DNA from: JBGPLJ01 sp963826145
GTDB lineage: Bacteria > Pseudomonadota > Gammaproteobacteria > Steroidobacterales > Steroidobacteraceae
Length of the DNA: 64,000 nt
Direction: 5' to 3'
Assembly: GCA_963826145.1 (NCBI GenBank)
Contig: CAWGVW010000002.1
Coordinates: 124,001-188,000, forward strand
Of this stretch, positions 37,210 through 46,306 are shown piece after piece. Below the pieces are notes generated by a model. It ran no database searches. It saw nothing but the letters and a program-made list of their open reading frames with translations, and was not told the origin of the DNA. The position numbers and the translations under genes are program-made. Within the stretch, counting starts at the first letter, position 1. The number at the start of each line of letters is the position of its first letter.

Positions 37210-38067
37210 TCAGTCCCCCGCGAATACCGGCTTCTGTTTATTGACGAATGCGAGGTAGGCGCGCTCGTAGTCCTTGGTCTGCATGCAGATGGCCTGCGCC
37301 TGGGCTTCGGCGTAGATCGCATCGTCGATGCCCATGCTCCACTCCTCGTGGATGCATCTCTTGGTCATGGCATGAGCGAAGGTCGGGCCGTCGGCGAGCG
37401 ATCGAGCGAGTGCCTGTGCGTCGGCCAGCACTGCCTCGGGCTCGCACACTTTGTTGTAAAAGCCCCAGCGCTCGGCTTCCGATCCTTCGATCGACCGCCC
37501 TGTGTACAGCAATTCGGCCGCGCGGCCCGCGCCGATGATTCGCGGCAACATGTTGCAGGCACCCATATCCGCGCCGGCGAGCCCGACGCGCACGAAGAGG
37601 AACGCGACCTTGCTGCGCGCTGTGCCGTAACGCAGATCGGATGCCATGGCGATGATGGCGCCGGCGCCGGCACAGACGCCGTCGATCGCCGCCACGATCG
37701 GCTGCGGGCACGCGCGCATTGCCGTGACCAGCTCGCCCGTCATGCGAGTGAAGGCCAGGAGTCCCGCCATGTCGCCCTGGCGCTGCATCTCGACCAGCGG
37801 ACCGATGATTTCGTGAACGTCGCCGCCCGAACAGAAATTTCCGCCAGCACCCGCGAACACAACCGCTTTGATATCGTCCGCATAGGCGAGATCGCGGAAC
37901 GTGTCGCGCAGCTCCGCGTAGCACTCGAGCGTCAGTGGATTCTTTCGCTCCGGGCGGTTCAAGGTGATCGTCGCGACCTTGCCTTCGACCTGCCACAGAA
38001 AGTGCCTGGGTCTGAAATTCGCAAAGTCGAGTCGGGCCGGGTGAAAGCGCTTGGCAGTATCGGTCAT
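37210..38067 (-). CDS. Crotonase-fold protein lacking both usual catalytic glutamates
   Basis: The start at 38067 has GAGG eight bases upstream. The 285-residue protein has the crotonase oxyanion loops (ITLNRPERKNPLT, GAGGNFCSGGDVHEI). The hydratase glutamates are replaced, however: VCAGAGAIIAMASDLR has Ile at the first position, and FLFVRVGLAGADMGACNMLPR lacks the second. It is therefore unlikely to be a standard enoyl-CoA hydratase; it may be a hydrolase or ring-cleaving or isomerising crotonase. Similar sequences stand in the 2-aminobenzoyl-CoA clusters of Azoarcus. Cytosolic, in operon with the SDR and dehydrogenase. Confidence 0.85.
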   Translation of the reverse strand: MTDTAKRFHPARLDFANFRPRHFLWQVEGKVATITLNRPERKNPLTLECYAELRDTFRDLAYADDIKAVVFAGAGGNFCSGGDVHEIIGPLVEMQRQGDMAGLLAFTRMTGELVTAMRACPQPIVAAIDGVCAGAGAIIAMASDLRYGTARSKVAFLFVRVGLAGADMGACNMLPRIIGAGRAAELLYTGRSIEGSEAERWGFYNKVCEPEAVLADAQALARSLADGPTFAHAMTKRCIHEEWSMGIDDAIYAEAQAQAICMQTKDYERAYLAFVNKQKPVFAGD

Positions 38068-38093
38068 GATCGTAACCTCGTAGTGATGGATCC

Positions 38094-38840
38094 TCAGCCG
38101 GCGAACGTCAATCCGCCGCTGACGCTCAGAACCTGTCCGGTAACGTAGCTTGAGTAGTCGCTCGCAAAGAACAGGATCGCATCGGCGATCTCTTCCGGCT
38201 TGGCGAAGCGGTGAAAGGGAATGGCCTTGAGGAACGCCTCGCGCAACTTCTCCGCTCGTGTCGCCAGCATCGGCGTATCGGTTGGGCCTGGACACACACA
38301 GTTGACGTTGATCGAATGGCGGGCGACCTCGCGCGCAAGGGATTTGGTAAAGGCGATCACGCCGCCCTTGGCTGCGGCGTACACGGTTTCGCCGCCGCTG
38401 CCGACGCGACCGGCGTCGCTTGCGATGTTGACGATCTTTCCCTTGTTCGCCGCGATCATGGGAGCGAGCAGCGCCTGGGTGAGATGCACCGGACCAGCGA
38501 GGTTGATTGCGATGGTCCGGTCCATGATTTCGGGGGTGTTCTCCATGTACGGCTGGATGTCGCCCCAGCCCGCCGCGTTGACGAGAATGTCGACACGCGG
38601 ATGCCCTTTGAGTACCTCGGCCGCGCAGTGGCGCGCCGATTTCGAGTCGGCGAGATCGATTCCGATCGCCTCGACCAAAAGCCTGGCGGCAACGGCCTCA
38701 CGCGCGAGCTCCACCGCTCCCTTCTCATTGATGTCTGCGCACACGACGTTGGCGCCGCGGCGCGCAAGCGCTAGGACCGTCGCTCGTCCGATGCCTGAGG
38801 CTCCTCCGGTTACGAGCGCCGTCTGTCCGTCGAATTTCAT
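38094..38840 (-). CDS. SDR-family hydroxyacyl-CoA dehydrogenase (BadH-like)
   Basis: The start at 38840 follows GGGGGA. TGGASGIGR is the dinucleotide loop; NAAGW, IVNIASDAGRVGSGGETVYAAAKGG with the Ser-Tyr-Lys triad, and INVNCVCPGPTDTPML fit the classical SDR fold. The protein resembles BadH (2-hydroxycyclohexanecarboxyl-CoA dehydrogenase) and the SDR of the 2-aminobenzoyl-CoA cluster, both using NAD+. It should oxidise a cyclic or branched hydroxyacyl-CoA. Neighbours on both sides are crotonases of the same operon. Confidence 0.87.
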   Translation of the reverse strand: MKFDGQTALVTGGASGIGRATVLALARRGANVVCADINEKGAVELAREAVAARLLVEAIGIDLADSKSARHCAAEVLKGHPRVDILVNAAGWGDIQPYMENTPEIMDRTIAINLAGPVHLTQALLAPMIAANKGKIVNIASDAGRVGSGGETVYAAAKGGVIAFTKSLAREVARHSINVNCVCPGPTDTPMLATRAEKLREAFLKAIPFHRFAKPEEIADAILFFASDYSSYVTGQVLSVSGGLTFAG

Positions 38841-38869
38841 GGTCAGTCCCCCTGCGTTCTGCAAGCCAG

Positions 38870-39631
38870 TCAACCCTGTTTGCCGGCGAGAAACGCCGCG
38901 ACACGTCGTTGCGTCTCCGCGCTGCCAAACAGGGCGCGTGTATGTTCAAGCTCGTCGCTATAGCCATCGCGGCCCGGCGTGCCGGCGGCCGCAATGCAAT
39001 CCTTGCAGCCGGCAAGCGCCGTCGCGGGCAGCTCGGCAATGCGTTGAGCGAGCTCGGCTGCGCGGGCCGGAAGCTCGGCGCGCGGCGTCGACCAATGCGC
39101 GATGCCAAGTGCAGCCGCGGTCGCACCGTCCAGCACCTCGGCGGTGAGAATCAGGCGCGAAGCAACGGCCGGACTGCAGAGCCTTGCGAGGCGCTGCGTA
39201 CCGCCGCCGCCCGGAATCAGGCCGACCCGCGCCTCGGGCAGCCCAAGCCTGGCTTCCGCTGCGACGATGCGCAGATCGCAGGCCAGCGCAAGCTCCAGCC
39301 CGCCACCCATTGCCGCTCCGTCGATTTCCGCCAGCGTGATCTGCGGGAGCCGTTCGATGCGCGCGTACAGCCGCTGAATCGCCGCGACAAAGGCCAGCAT
39401 CCGATCCGGACCATCGGTCGCAGGAAAATATTCGCGAATCACACCGAGATCGGCGCCGGCCGAGAACACTTTCTGGGCCGACCGCAGGTGCAGTACATGC
39501 CAGTCCGCGCGCGCCGCAAGCTCATCGAGTTTGTTGCCGAACAGCGTGAGCCATGCGGGGTTGATCGCGTTGACCGGTGGCCGATTGAGTGTGAGCGTCG
39601 CAATACCACCGCCGACCGCGAGGGTGATCAT
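38870..39631 (-). CDS. Enoyl-CoA hydratase/isomerase
   Basis: The 253-residue protein is a complete crotonase with the two catalytic glutamates in place: AMGGGLELALACDLRI and LGLPEARVGLIPGGGGTQRLAR. Contrast the adjacent crotonase at 37210, which lacks them. It should hydrate a ring enoyl-CoA or a beta-oxidation intermediate. The start overlaps the stop of the CoA-ligase gene (ATGA). Confidence 0.9.
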   Translation of the reverse strand: MITLAVGGGIATLTLNRPPVNAINPAWLTLFGNKLDELAARADWHVLHLRSAQKVFSAGADLGVIREYFPATDGPDRMLAFVAAIQRLYARIERLPQITLAEIDGAAMGGGLELALACDLRIVAAEARLGLPEARVGLIPGGGGTQRLARLCSPAVASRLILTAEVLDGATAAALGIAHWSTPRAELPARAAELAQRIAELPATALAGCKDCIAAAGTPGRDGYSDELEHTRALFGSAETQRRVAAFLAGKQG

Positions 39632-41265
39632 GGACGACCTCCATCCGCAGCATGCGGCGCGGTATTTGCCTCTGGTTCCTGGTGTTTGTCGTGCAGCTTG
39701 TAGCGCTGCAGCTTGCCGGTCGCCGTTCTCGGCAAGCGGTCAACGAACTCGATCCAGCGTGGATACTTCCATGGACCGATGGCGCGCTTGACGTGCACTT
39801 TGAGTTCTTCATAGATCGCGCGCCCGGGCTCCCGGCCGTCCGGGTTCTCGAGCACCACGAAGGCCTTGGGTTTGATGAGTCCTGCGGCGTCCTTGGCCGG
39901 AACGACCGCCGCCTCGCGCACCAGGGGGTGCGTGGCGAGTGCGGCTTCCACCTCGTGGGGCGAAACCCAGATGCCGCTGACTTTGAACACGTCATCCGTA
40001 CGCCCGCAATAGAGGTAGACGCCATCCTTGCGCCGCTGATATTTGTCGCCGGTGCGCGTCCATTCACCCACGAAAGTGCGGCGCGATTTTTCGCGTTGAT
40101 TCCAATAGCCAAGAGCCGCCGTCGGGGCCCGCACCAGTAATTCGCCGATCTCCTCATCCGCGACGTCGCTGTTCATCGCATCGACGAGCCGCAGCTCGTA
40201 GCCGTCGATAGGTACGCCCGATGTCCCGTATTCGACCTTGTCCGGCAGATTGCTGAGAAACAGATGTCCCAGCTCGGTCGAACCGACGCCGTTGACGATG
40301 TCGAGACCGAAGCGCTCCTTCCACTGTTCGCTGATGTGGGCAGGCAGGGGTTCACCGGCCGAGACGCAGAGCCGGAGCCTCGAAGAGCCGACTTCACGCG
40401 TGCACTGCGGATCGGCAAGGATCGACGCGTACAACGTCGGCACAGCGTAGAAGATCGTCGGCTGATAGCTCTGCAGCATTTCGAATACGGTCCTGGGCGA
40501 AGGCCGCTCCGGGTAGAGCACCGCCGTCGCGCCGGCAGCCATCGGGCAGATGACCGAATTGCCGAGCCCGTACGAGAAAAACATCTTGGCGGAGGAGTAC
40601 GACACGTCGTCCTCGCGAATTCCAAGCCGCCCCTTGCCGACGTGCAGCGCGGCGAATCTCGGCGTCGAATGCGAGTGCATGACGCCCTTGGGGCGGCCGG
40701 TGCTGCCCGATGAATACTGCCAGTAGGCCACCTCATCGGCGCTGGTGGCTGCTGGCGCACCGGGCTGTTCAGCGTCGAGAAGCGCATCGAGGCGCGGATG
40801 GGACGACGGACCGCCGCCGACGCCGACGATGGCTTTCAGGGTCGCGCTATCGCGTGCGGCCTCGGCGATGGCTGGCAGCAGCGCCGGGGACGCGAATGCG
40901 ACTTTGGCGCGCGAATCCGCGAGCAGATAGCGATATTCATCGACAGTGAGCCGGGTATTGAACAGTACCGGCACGATCCCGGCACGGATCGCGCCCCAGA
41001 ACAGGATCGGGAAATCCACCGTATCGAGCACGGCCATCGCGATGCGGTTTTCGCGTTCGACGCCCAGCTGCGCGAGCATAGGGCCGACTCGTGCGACGCG
41101 ATCTCGGAGCTCCCGGTAGGTCAGCGTGCGCGAAGGATCGACGAACGCCACCTTGTCGTCACGGCCTTTGCCGACATTGCCGTCAACAAAGTCGACAGCC
41201 GCGTTGTAATCGCGCTGTGGCGTCATCGCGGCCTGGCCGCCTGTGTTTATGCGAACCGGAGCCAT
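39628..41265 (-). CDS. Aryl-CoA ligase of the benzoate/2-aminobenzoate-CoA ligase group
   Basis: The protein has RDYNAAVDFVDGNVGKGRDDKVAFVDPSRTLTYRELRDRVARVGPMLAQLGV, the opening typical of benzoate-CoA ligases. QYSSGSTGRPKGVMHSHST (AMP loop), GVGSTELGHLFLSN, and the C-terminal WTRTGDKYQRRKDGVYLYCGRTDDVFKVSGIWVSPHEVE and PRTATGKLQRYKL with the acetylatable lysine follow. It activates an aromatic acid with ATP and CoA; benzoate, 2-aminobenzoate or 4-hydroxybenzoate cannot be separated by eye. An alternative start is 41226. It follows the Rrf2 gene in the same operon. Confidence 0.88.
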   Translation of the reverse strand: MAPVRINTGGQAAMTPQRDYNAAVDFVDGNVGKGRDDKVAFVDPSRTLTYRELRDRVARVGPMLAQLGVERENRIAMAVLDTVDFPILFWGAIRAGIVPVLFNTRLTVDEYRYLLADSRAKVAFASPALLPAIAEAARDSATLKAIVGVGGGPSSHPRLDALLDAEQPGAPAATSADEVAYWQYSSGSTGRPKGVMHSHSTPRFAALHVGKGRLGIREDDVSYSSAKMFFSYGLGNSVICPMAAGATAVLYPERPSPRTVFEMLQSYQPTIFYAVPTLYASILADPQCTREVGSSRLRLCVSAGEPLPAHISEQWKERFGLDIVNGVGSTELGHLFLSNLPDKVEYGTSGVPIDGYELRLVDAMNSDVADEEIGELLVRAPTAALGYWNQREKSRRTFVGEWTRTGDKYQRRKDGVYLYCGRTDDVFKVSGIWVSPHEVEAALATHPLVREAAVVPAKDAAGLIKPKAFVVLENPDGREPGRAIYEELKVHVKRAIGPWKYPRWIEFVDRLPRTATGKLQRYKLHDKHQEPEANTAPHAADGGRP

Positions 41266-41292
41266 GAGGCACGCGGATGCACCAGCGGTGCA

Positions 41293-41748
41293 TCAGCGCT
41301 CCTGCGCAGCGGCGTCCGCGGCGGCGAGACGTCTGCCGGTCCGGTGCCGCTCCACGAGCTTGCGCATGGTTGCGATGGTGATCGAGCCGAAGGTCGCGCG
41401 CGCGCTGTCGTCAATCTCGCGCAGCACGGCGAACAGCGCCTGGCCTTCGCCGGTACCCTTTCCCGGTCCCCCGTTCTCATCGCTCCCGGGTCCCAGATTC
41501 TCAAAGAGCTCAATCACGTCGAGCAGGGTCGTGCGGTGCGCGTTGCCGCAGAACTGATAGCCACCGCCGACACCGCGGACCGAGCGAACGAGACCCGCGC
41601 GGCCGAGCGTGTGCATGACCTTGGCCAGATGGTGATTGGAAACGCCGTACTTCAGGCCAATTTCCGCGACGGATAATTGCCGGTCCGGTTGGCCGATGAG
41701 TTCCAGCAAGGCGAAGATGGCGAGCCGGCTTGAGACTTGCAGTTTCAT
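41293..41748 (-). CDS. Rrf2-family regulator, BadM-like
   Basis: The 151-residue protein starts MKLQVSSRLAIFALLELIGQPDRQLSVAEIGLKYGVSNHHLAKVMHTLGRAGLVRSVRGVGGGYQF, a standard Rrf2 winged helix with its wing (RGVGGGY). Only one cysteine is present in the usual cluster region (YQFCGNAHR), so it cannot hold the three-Cys [2Fe-2S] cluster of NsrR or IscR. In Rhodopseudomonas palustris, the Rrf2 protein BadM represses benzoyl-CoA reductase genes. This gene lies in an operon with a GNAT and a benzoate-type CoA ligase, so the same role is likely. Confidence 0.87.
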   Translation of the reverse strand: MKLQVSSRLAIFALLELIGQPDRQLSVAEIGLKYGVSNHHLAKVMHTLGRAGLVRSVRGVGGGYQFCGNAHRTTLLDVIELFENLGPGSDENGGPGKGTGEGQALFAVLREIDDSARATFGSITIATMRKLVERHRTGRRLAAADAAAQER

Positions 41749-42392
41749 GTAAGGTCCTTCTCAAGTTCGACATAGGGGCCGGCCGTCATGCCGGATGCCC
41801 GGAAGAAAAGGAGGTGCAGCCGATTGTCGCGTGCGACCATCGTGCGCATTCTCGTCACGCCTGATTTCCTGAACTCCGTCGAGAGCCCATCGAGCAACGC
41901 CTGGCCGATTCCTCGCAGGCGCGCGTCGGGTCGCACCGACAGGGCGTACGCCCAGCCGCAGGGGGCCGAGCCAAACTCCCAGGCGCGGATTTCGCCGCGG
42001 ATGAAGCCAAGGACGGAACCACCATCAGCACCCGCCGCAGCCGCGACCAGAAAGAATTGGTCCCATTCGTTCGCTTGCTGGCGCTGTTTGGCGAAACGCT
42101 GGTAAATGCCGCGCCAGTAATCGCTCTTTTCGATACCTGTTATCTGCGCATCGAGCGCGATCACCTGCGCAATATCGGCAGCTTGCGCCGGCCGGATGGC
42201 GATGCCATCGCCATAAATCGCTTTCACGCCGGGTGCGAATGCAGCCGCCGTCCACGGCGCGGCGGGTTCCGCCGCAGCCCGACGCCCGGCCGCAGCACCT
42301 GGCGTCCCGCCGCCAAGCGGCGTCTTTGCGCGCAGCGGCGCCGCGACCGGCTTTGTCTTCCTGGCCCTGGTTCGCTTTCGCTTCATGTTCAT
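41745..42392 (-). CDS. GNAT-family acetyltransferase, BadL-like by position
   Basis: A basic, Ala/Pro-rich N-terminus (RKRTRARKTKPVAAPLRAKTPL) precedes a GNAT domain of about 150 residues: IRPAQAADIAQVIALDAQITGIEKSDYW, ALSVRPDARLRGIGQALLDGL (the acetyl-CoA P-loop, with the RxxGxGxxLL form) and LHLLFFRASGMTAGPY. It overlaps the Rrf2 gene (ATGA). In R. palustris, BadL acetylates aminobenzoates and is linked to BadM. Protein acetylation of the CoA ligase is an alternative. It shares the Asp-x-x-(I/H)-T-G motif with two other GNAT genes in this island. Confidence 0.85.
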   Translation of the reverse strand: MNMKRKRTRARKTKPVAAPLRAKTPLGGGTPGAAAGRRAAAEPAAPWTAAAFAPGVKAIYGDGIAIRPAQAADIAQVIALDAQITGIEKSDYWRGIYQRFAKQRQQANEWDQFFLVAAAAGADGGSVLGFIRGEIRAWEFGSAPCGWAYALSVRPDARLRGIGQALLDGLSTEFRKSGVTRMRTMVARDNRLHLLFFRASGMTAGPYVELEKDLT

Positions 42393-42417
42393 CCCGGGAA
42401 TTCTAATCGTAAAATAC

Positions 42418-42437
42418 GTATTGTGGTACTAGAATAA
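42418..42437. promoter_or_regulatory. Palindromic operator site A, between the GNAT/Rrf2 operon and hcr operon
   Basis: GTATTGTGGTACTAGAATAA matches the consensus GTATTnnnnGTACnnnnAATAC, with one mismatch at the last base. The two half-sites are inverted about the central GTAC. It is 26 bases from the GNAT start and 61 from the hcrC start, so a bound protein could control both directions. Equivalent sites occur at 47911 and 57652. Confidence 0.6.
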
Positions 42438-42497
42438 GCTGACATTGTTGAAGCATGATGGGGGCGCGACCGGACGCCGCAATTGCGGGGCACAGAC

Positions 42498-42986
42498 ATG
42501 CAACTTGAGCTTGTGCGGACGAAACGAATCGTGCGGATGCGTCTCAACGGAAGGTGGCGGGAGGAAGCCGTCGCCGACAATCTGCTGCTCGTCGATTTCC
42601 TGCGCGACGCGGTCGGCCTCACCGGCACGAAGACGGGCTGCGACGGCGGCGAATGCGGGGCCTGCACCGTGCTCATCGACGGCGTCGCACAGCCCGCGTG
42701 CATCACTCTGGCCATACGCTGTGAAGGGCGCTCCGTAGAGACGATCGAGAGCCTGGCAACGGGCGGCCGGCTGCACCGCCTGCAACGAGCCTTCCATGAG
42801 AGGCTCGGCACGCAATGCGGCTTTTGCGCGCCGGGAATGATCATGGCGGCAGAGGGCCTGCTGCGGCGCGAACCGCATCCGAGCGATGCGGACATTCGCC
42901 AGGCTTTGTCCGGCAATCTCTGCCGCTGCACGGGCTACGTGAAGATCATCGAGTCGGTGCAGGCCGCGGCGGATGAAGCGCCATGA
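42498..42986 (+). CDS. hcrC: 4-Hydroxybenzoyl-CoA reductase, [2Fe-2S] gamma subunit
   Basis: The ATG at 42498 gives 162 residues, close to the 161 of Thauera HcrC. GCDGGECGACTVLIDG and QCGFCAPGMIM...LCRCTGY hold eight cysteines for two [2Fe-2S] clusters, the N-terminal plant-ferredoxin-like and the helical four-Cys type, as in xanthine oxidase-family small subunits. It passes electrons between the molybdenum and FAD subunits. It overlaps hcrA (ATGA). The order C-A-B recalls hbaBCD of Rhodopseudomonas. Confidence 0.93.
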   Translation: MQLELVRTKRIVRMRLNGRWREEAVADNLLLVDFLRDAVGLTGTKTGCDGGECGACTVLIDGVAQPACITLAIRCEGRSVETIESLATGGRLHRLQRAFHERLGTQCGFCAPGMIMAAEGLLRREPHPSDADIRQALSGNLCRCTGYVKIIESVQAAADEAP

Positions 42987-45320
42987 AATCGCCGCGTACG
43001 GCATCGGCAACACGTGCGCGGCGCGGCGTGCCGCTCATTGACGGTGTCGAGAAGGTCACCGGGAGGGCGCGCTACACGGCAGATCTCGAACACGCCGGCG
43101 CGCTCGTCGGCCGAATCTTCCGCAGCCCGGTGAGCCACGGCGAGATCCTGCGTCTCGACGTTTCCAAGGCGTCGGCTCTTGCTGGCGTCGTTGCTGTCGT
43201 AACCGGCGCCGATTGTGCGCACACGTATGGCGTGCTGCCGGTCGCCATGAACGAATATCCGCTGGCGCGCGACAAAGTGCGCTACATCGGCGAACCCGTG
43301 GCGGCCGTGGCGGCGATCGACGCGGCAACCGCGGCACGCGCGCTCGATCTGATTGAACTCGAGGTGCGCGCGCTGCCGGCCTACTACACCACCAAGGACG
43401 CGCGCGCAGCCGACGCGGTGCTCCTGCACGATAACAAGCCAGGCAACGTCGAACGCGCGGTACACCATGTCTTTGGCGACGTTGCAGCGGGCTTTGCATC
43501 GGCCGACCTCGTGTGCGAAGCGACGATCGATTGCGCCGAAGTCAATCACGCACAGATGGAGCTGCACGCCGCGCTCGCGGACTTCGACCCGCTGACCCGC
43601 CGCCTGACCATGCAGAGCGTCTCGCAGGTCGGCTACTACCTGCACCTGATGCTGGCGCGCTGCCTGGACATGGAAGAGTCGAACATCCGCATCATCAAAC
43701 CCTTCATCGGCGGCGGTTTCGGTGCGCGCGTCGAGGTTCTCAATTTCGAGATCGTGACGGCGCTGCTGGCGCGTGCAGCGCAAGGCAAGGTGCTGATCGA
43801 GCTTACGCGTGAAGAGTGCTTCCTGACCCATCGTGGCCGGCCGCAAACGACGACCCACCTGAAGCTCGGGATGAAAAAAGACGGTCACATGACCGCTTGC
43901 GAATGCGAGGTAGTGCAGGCCGGCGGCGCGTACGCCGGCTACGGCATCATTACCATTCTGTACGCGGGCGCACTATTGCAGGGTTTGTACGATATTCCAG
44001 CGGTGAAGTATGACGGCTATCGCGCGTACACGAACCTGCCGCCGTGCGGCGCCATGCGCGGGCACGGCGCGATCAACGTGCGTCACGCGTTCGAAGTGCT
44101 GCTCAACCGCATGGCACACGAGCTCGAGCTCGATCCGTTCGCGCTGCGTCGTGCAAACCTGCTGAAGGCCCCGACACGCACGCTCAATGAGCTCATGATC
44201 AACAGCTACGGTCTTGGCGAGTGCCTCGATCGCGTGGAGCGAGCCAGCGCCTGGCGTGAAGCGCCGCGGGAAGCTGCCGCCCGGCAAGGGTCTCGGCGTC
44301 GCCTGCTCCCACTACGTGAGCGGGGCCGCCAAGCCCATTCACTGGACTGGGGAACCGGATGCCGTCGTCAACATCAAGCTCGATTGGGACGGCGGCGTCA
44401 CGGTACTCACGGGCGCCGCGGACATTGGTCAGGGATCATCGACCATGGTGGCGATCGTTGTAGCCGAGACGCTGCACCTGCCGCTCGACCGTGTGCACGT
44501 GATCGCCGGCGACAGCGCTATTACGCCCAAGGACAACGGTGCGTATTCTTCCCGCATCACTTTTCAGGTCGGCAACGCGGCCATCGACGCCGCGAACGCA
44601 CTGCGGACCATCCTGATTGAAGCTGCGGCTCATAAGCTAGCGGCAAGTCCCGAAGACATCGAGTGCGCGGGCGGTGTGTTCCGGGTCGTGCGTGGCGAGC
44701 AGCCGCCGCTTCCCTTTGAGCAAGTCGTGAAAGCGGCATTGGTCGACAAGGGTACGATCACGACCAAGGGGACCTTCACCTGTCCGCCCGAAGCGCAGGG
44801 CGGAAAGCACAAGGGTGGCGCGGTCGGCTCGACGATGGGATTCAGTTACACGGCGCAGGTCGTCGAGGTAAGCGTCGACGAATCGACCGGCGCGGTGGCG
44901 GTCGACAAGGTGTGGGTAGCACTCGACTGCGGTCACGCGATCAACCCGCTCGCGGTCGAGGGTCAGATCGAAGGTTCTGCCTGGATGGGTATGGGCCAGG
45001 CGCTCAGCGAAGAGACTCGCTACCTCAACGGCTTGCCGGCACACGCAAGTCTCCTCGAATATCGCGTACCGACCATAGCCGAGTCGCCGCCGATCGAGGT
45101 CGAGATCGTCGAAAGCCACGATCCGCGCGGACCGTTCGGCGCGAAGGAGGCCGGTCAGGGCGCGCTCGGCGCATTTGCCCCCGCGATGGTGGCGGCGATT
45201 GCCAATGCCATCGGTGTCGACATGGACGAGCTGCCGGTCACTCCGGACCGTTTGATGGATGCCCTGATCGAGCGGCGCCGACGCGCGCGTCTGGATCAGT
45301 TGCGCAAGGCCGCGCCATGA
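42983..45320 (+). CDS. hcrA: 4-Hydroxybenzoyl-CoA reductase, molybdopterin alpha subunit (one frameshift)
   Basis: Two frames form one protein of about 778 codons. The first runs from 42983 to about 44262 and has DGVEKVTGRARYTADLE, HAQMELHAALADFD, FIGGGFGARVEVLNFEI and PCGAMRGHGAINVRHAFE. The second continues RGKLPPGKGLGVACSHYVSGAAKPIHW to the C-terminus with DPRGPFGAKEAGQGALG. Removing one base at 44261-44270 (GCGCCGCGGG) joins them. This is the Mo-cofactor subunit that removes the para-hydroxyl of 4-hydroxybenzoyl-CoA as water, yielding benzoyl-CoA. The shift falls where family similarity is continuous, so it is probably a base-call insertion. Confidence 0.9.
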
Positions 45321-46306
45321 GCCTGCCGCTCGCAGAATTCCGGGTGGTGCGCCCGCGCGATGTCGAAGCTGCCCTTGCAGCGCGTCGTGATAACCGCATG
45401 AGCCGCTTGCTCGCGGGTGGCACTGATCTCATCGTCAACCTGCGTCGCGGTCTTGGCAGCACCGCCCTGCTGATCGACCTCGACGGAATCGAGGAGCTGC
45501 GCGGGCTCGACTGCTCGGACAAAGGGGCGCGCATCGGCGCCGGCACGCGGCTTGCCGCGCTCGCCGCTCACGCGGTGCTGCCCGAGCGCTATGCGGCCGT
45601 CAGCGAGGCTGCCGCAGTGATCGCCGGTCCGGGGCATCGCAATATTGCGACCGTCGGCGGCAATCTCTGCCTCGACACGCGCTGCATCTATTTCAACCAG
45701 AGCGAATGGTGGCGTCACACGAACCGCTACTGCCTGAAGTACGGCGGCGATGTCTGCCATGTCGCTCCACAGGGAGAGCGCTGTCACGCCGCATTCAGTG
45801 GCGATCTGGCGCCGGCGCTGATGGTGCTCGACACGGAAGTCGAAATCGCCGGCAGTTCCGGACGCCGGCGAATACCCCTTGCCGATCTCTATGCTGATGA
45901 CGGGCGTGCCCACCTGCGGCTCGCAGACGACGAGCTCGTGATCGCCGTGCATCTGCCGCCGACAAAGGCTTTTTCGGGCTATGCGAAGAGTCGCGTGCGC
46001 GGTTCGATGGACTTCCCCCTGGCGGGCGTTGCGGTCGCGCTGAGCACCGACGGCAGCAAGCTGACGGCGCTGCGAGTTGCGCTAACCGGCACGAATCCCC
46101 GCCCGTTTCTGCTCGAGGGGACCGACGCGCTGCTCGGCGGACCGCTCAATGAAACGAGCGTGCAGAAACTGGAGAAGCTCGTGCAGAAGCAGGTGCAGCC
46201 GATGCGCACGACCCTTGCATCGGGAAACTACCGCCGGCTCGTGGCCGCAGCGCTGCTCCGGCGGCTGGTGACCGGCCTGGCAGCGCGAGCAGCCGCGCCT
46301 GCATGA
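45317..46306 (+). CDS. hcrB: 4-Hydroxybenzoyl-CoA reductase, FAD/[4Fe-4S] beta subunit
   Basis: The start ATG overlaps the hcrA stop. LLAGGTDLIVNLRRG and ATVGGNLCLDTRC are FAD-site sequences of the family. Cys123, Cys139, Cys147 and Cys156 (spacing 16, 8, 9) exactly match the extra [4Fe-4S] cluster loop that is known for Thauera HcrB and absent from xanthine oxidase. This loop allows the enzyme to work as a low-potential reductase with ferredoxin. 329 residues, normal length. It confirms the hydroxybenzoyl-CoA reductase identity better than the other subunits. Confidence 0.95.
   Translation: MSLPLAEFRVVRPRDVEAALAARRDNRMSRLLAGGTDLIVNLRRGLGSTALLIDLDGIEELRGLDCSDKGARIGAGTRLAALAAHAVLPERYAAVSEAAAVIAGPGHRNIATVGGNLCLDTRCIYFNQSEWWRHTNRYCLKYGGDVCHVAPQGERCHAAFSGDLAPALMVLDTEVEIAGSSGRRRIPLADLYADDGRAHLRLADDELVIAVHLPPTKAFSGYAKSRVRGSMDFPLAGVAVALSTDGSKLTALRVALTGTNPRPFLLEGTDALLGGPLNETSVQKLEKLVQKQVQPMRTTLASGNYRRLVAAALLRRLVTGLAARAAAPA

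Noticed and set aside
41293..41748. The Rrf2 protein as an NsrR/IscR-type Fe-S sensor.
   Set aside because: Only one cysteine is present in the cluster region, so a three-Cys [2Fe-2S] site cannot form.
42983..45320. hcrA as two separate subunits in overlapping frames.
   Set aside because: The parts match consecutive regions of one xanthine oxidase-family subunit and rejoin after removing one base.
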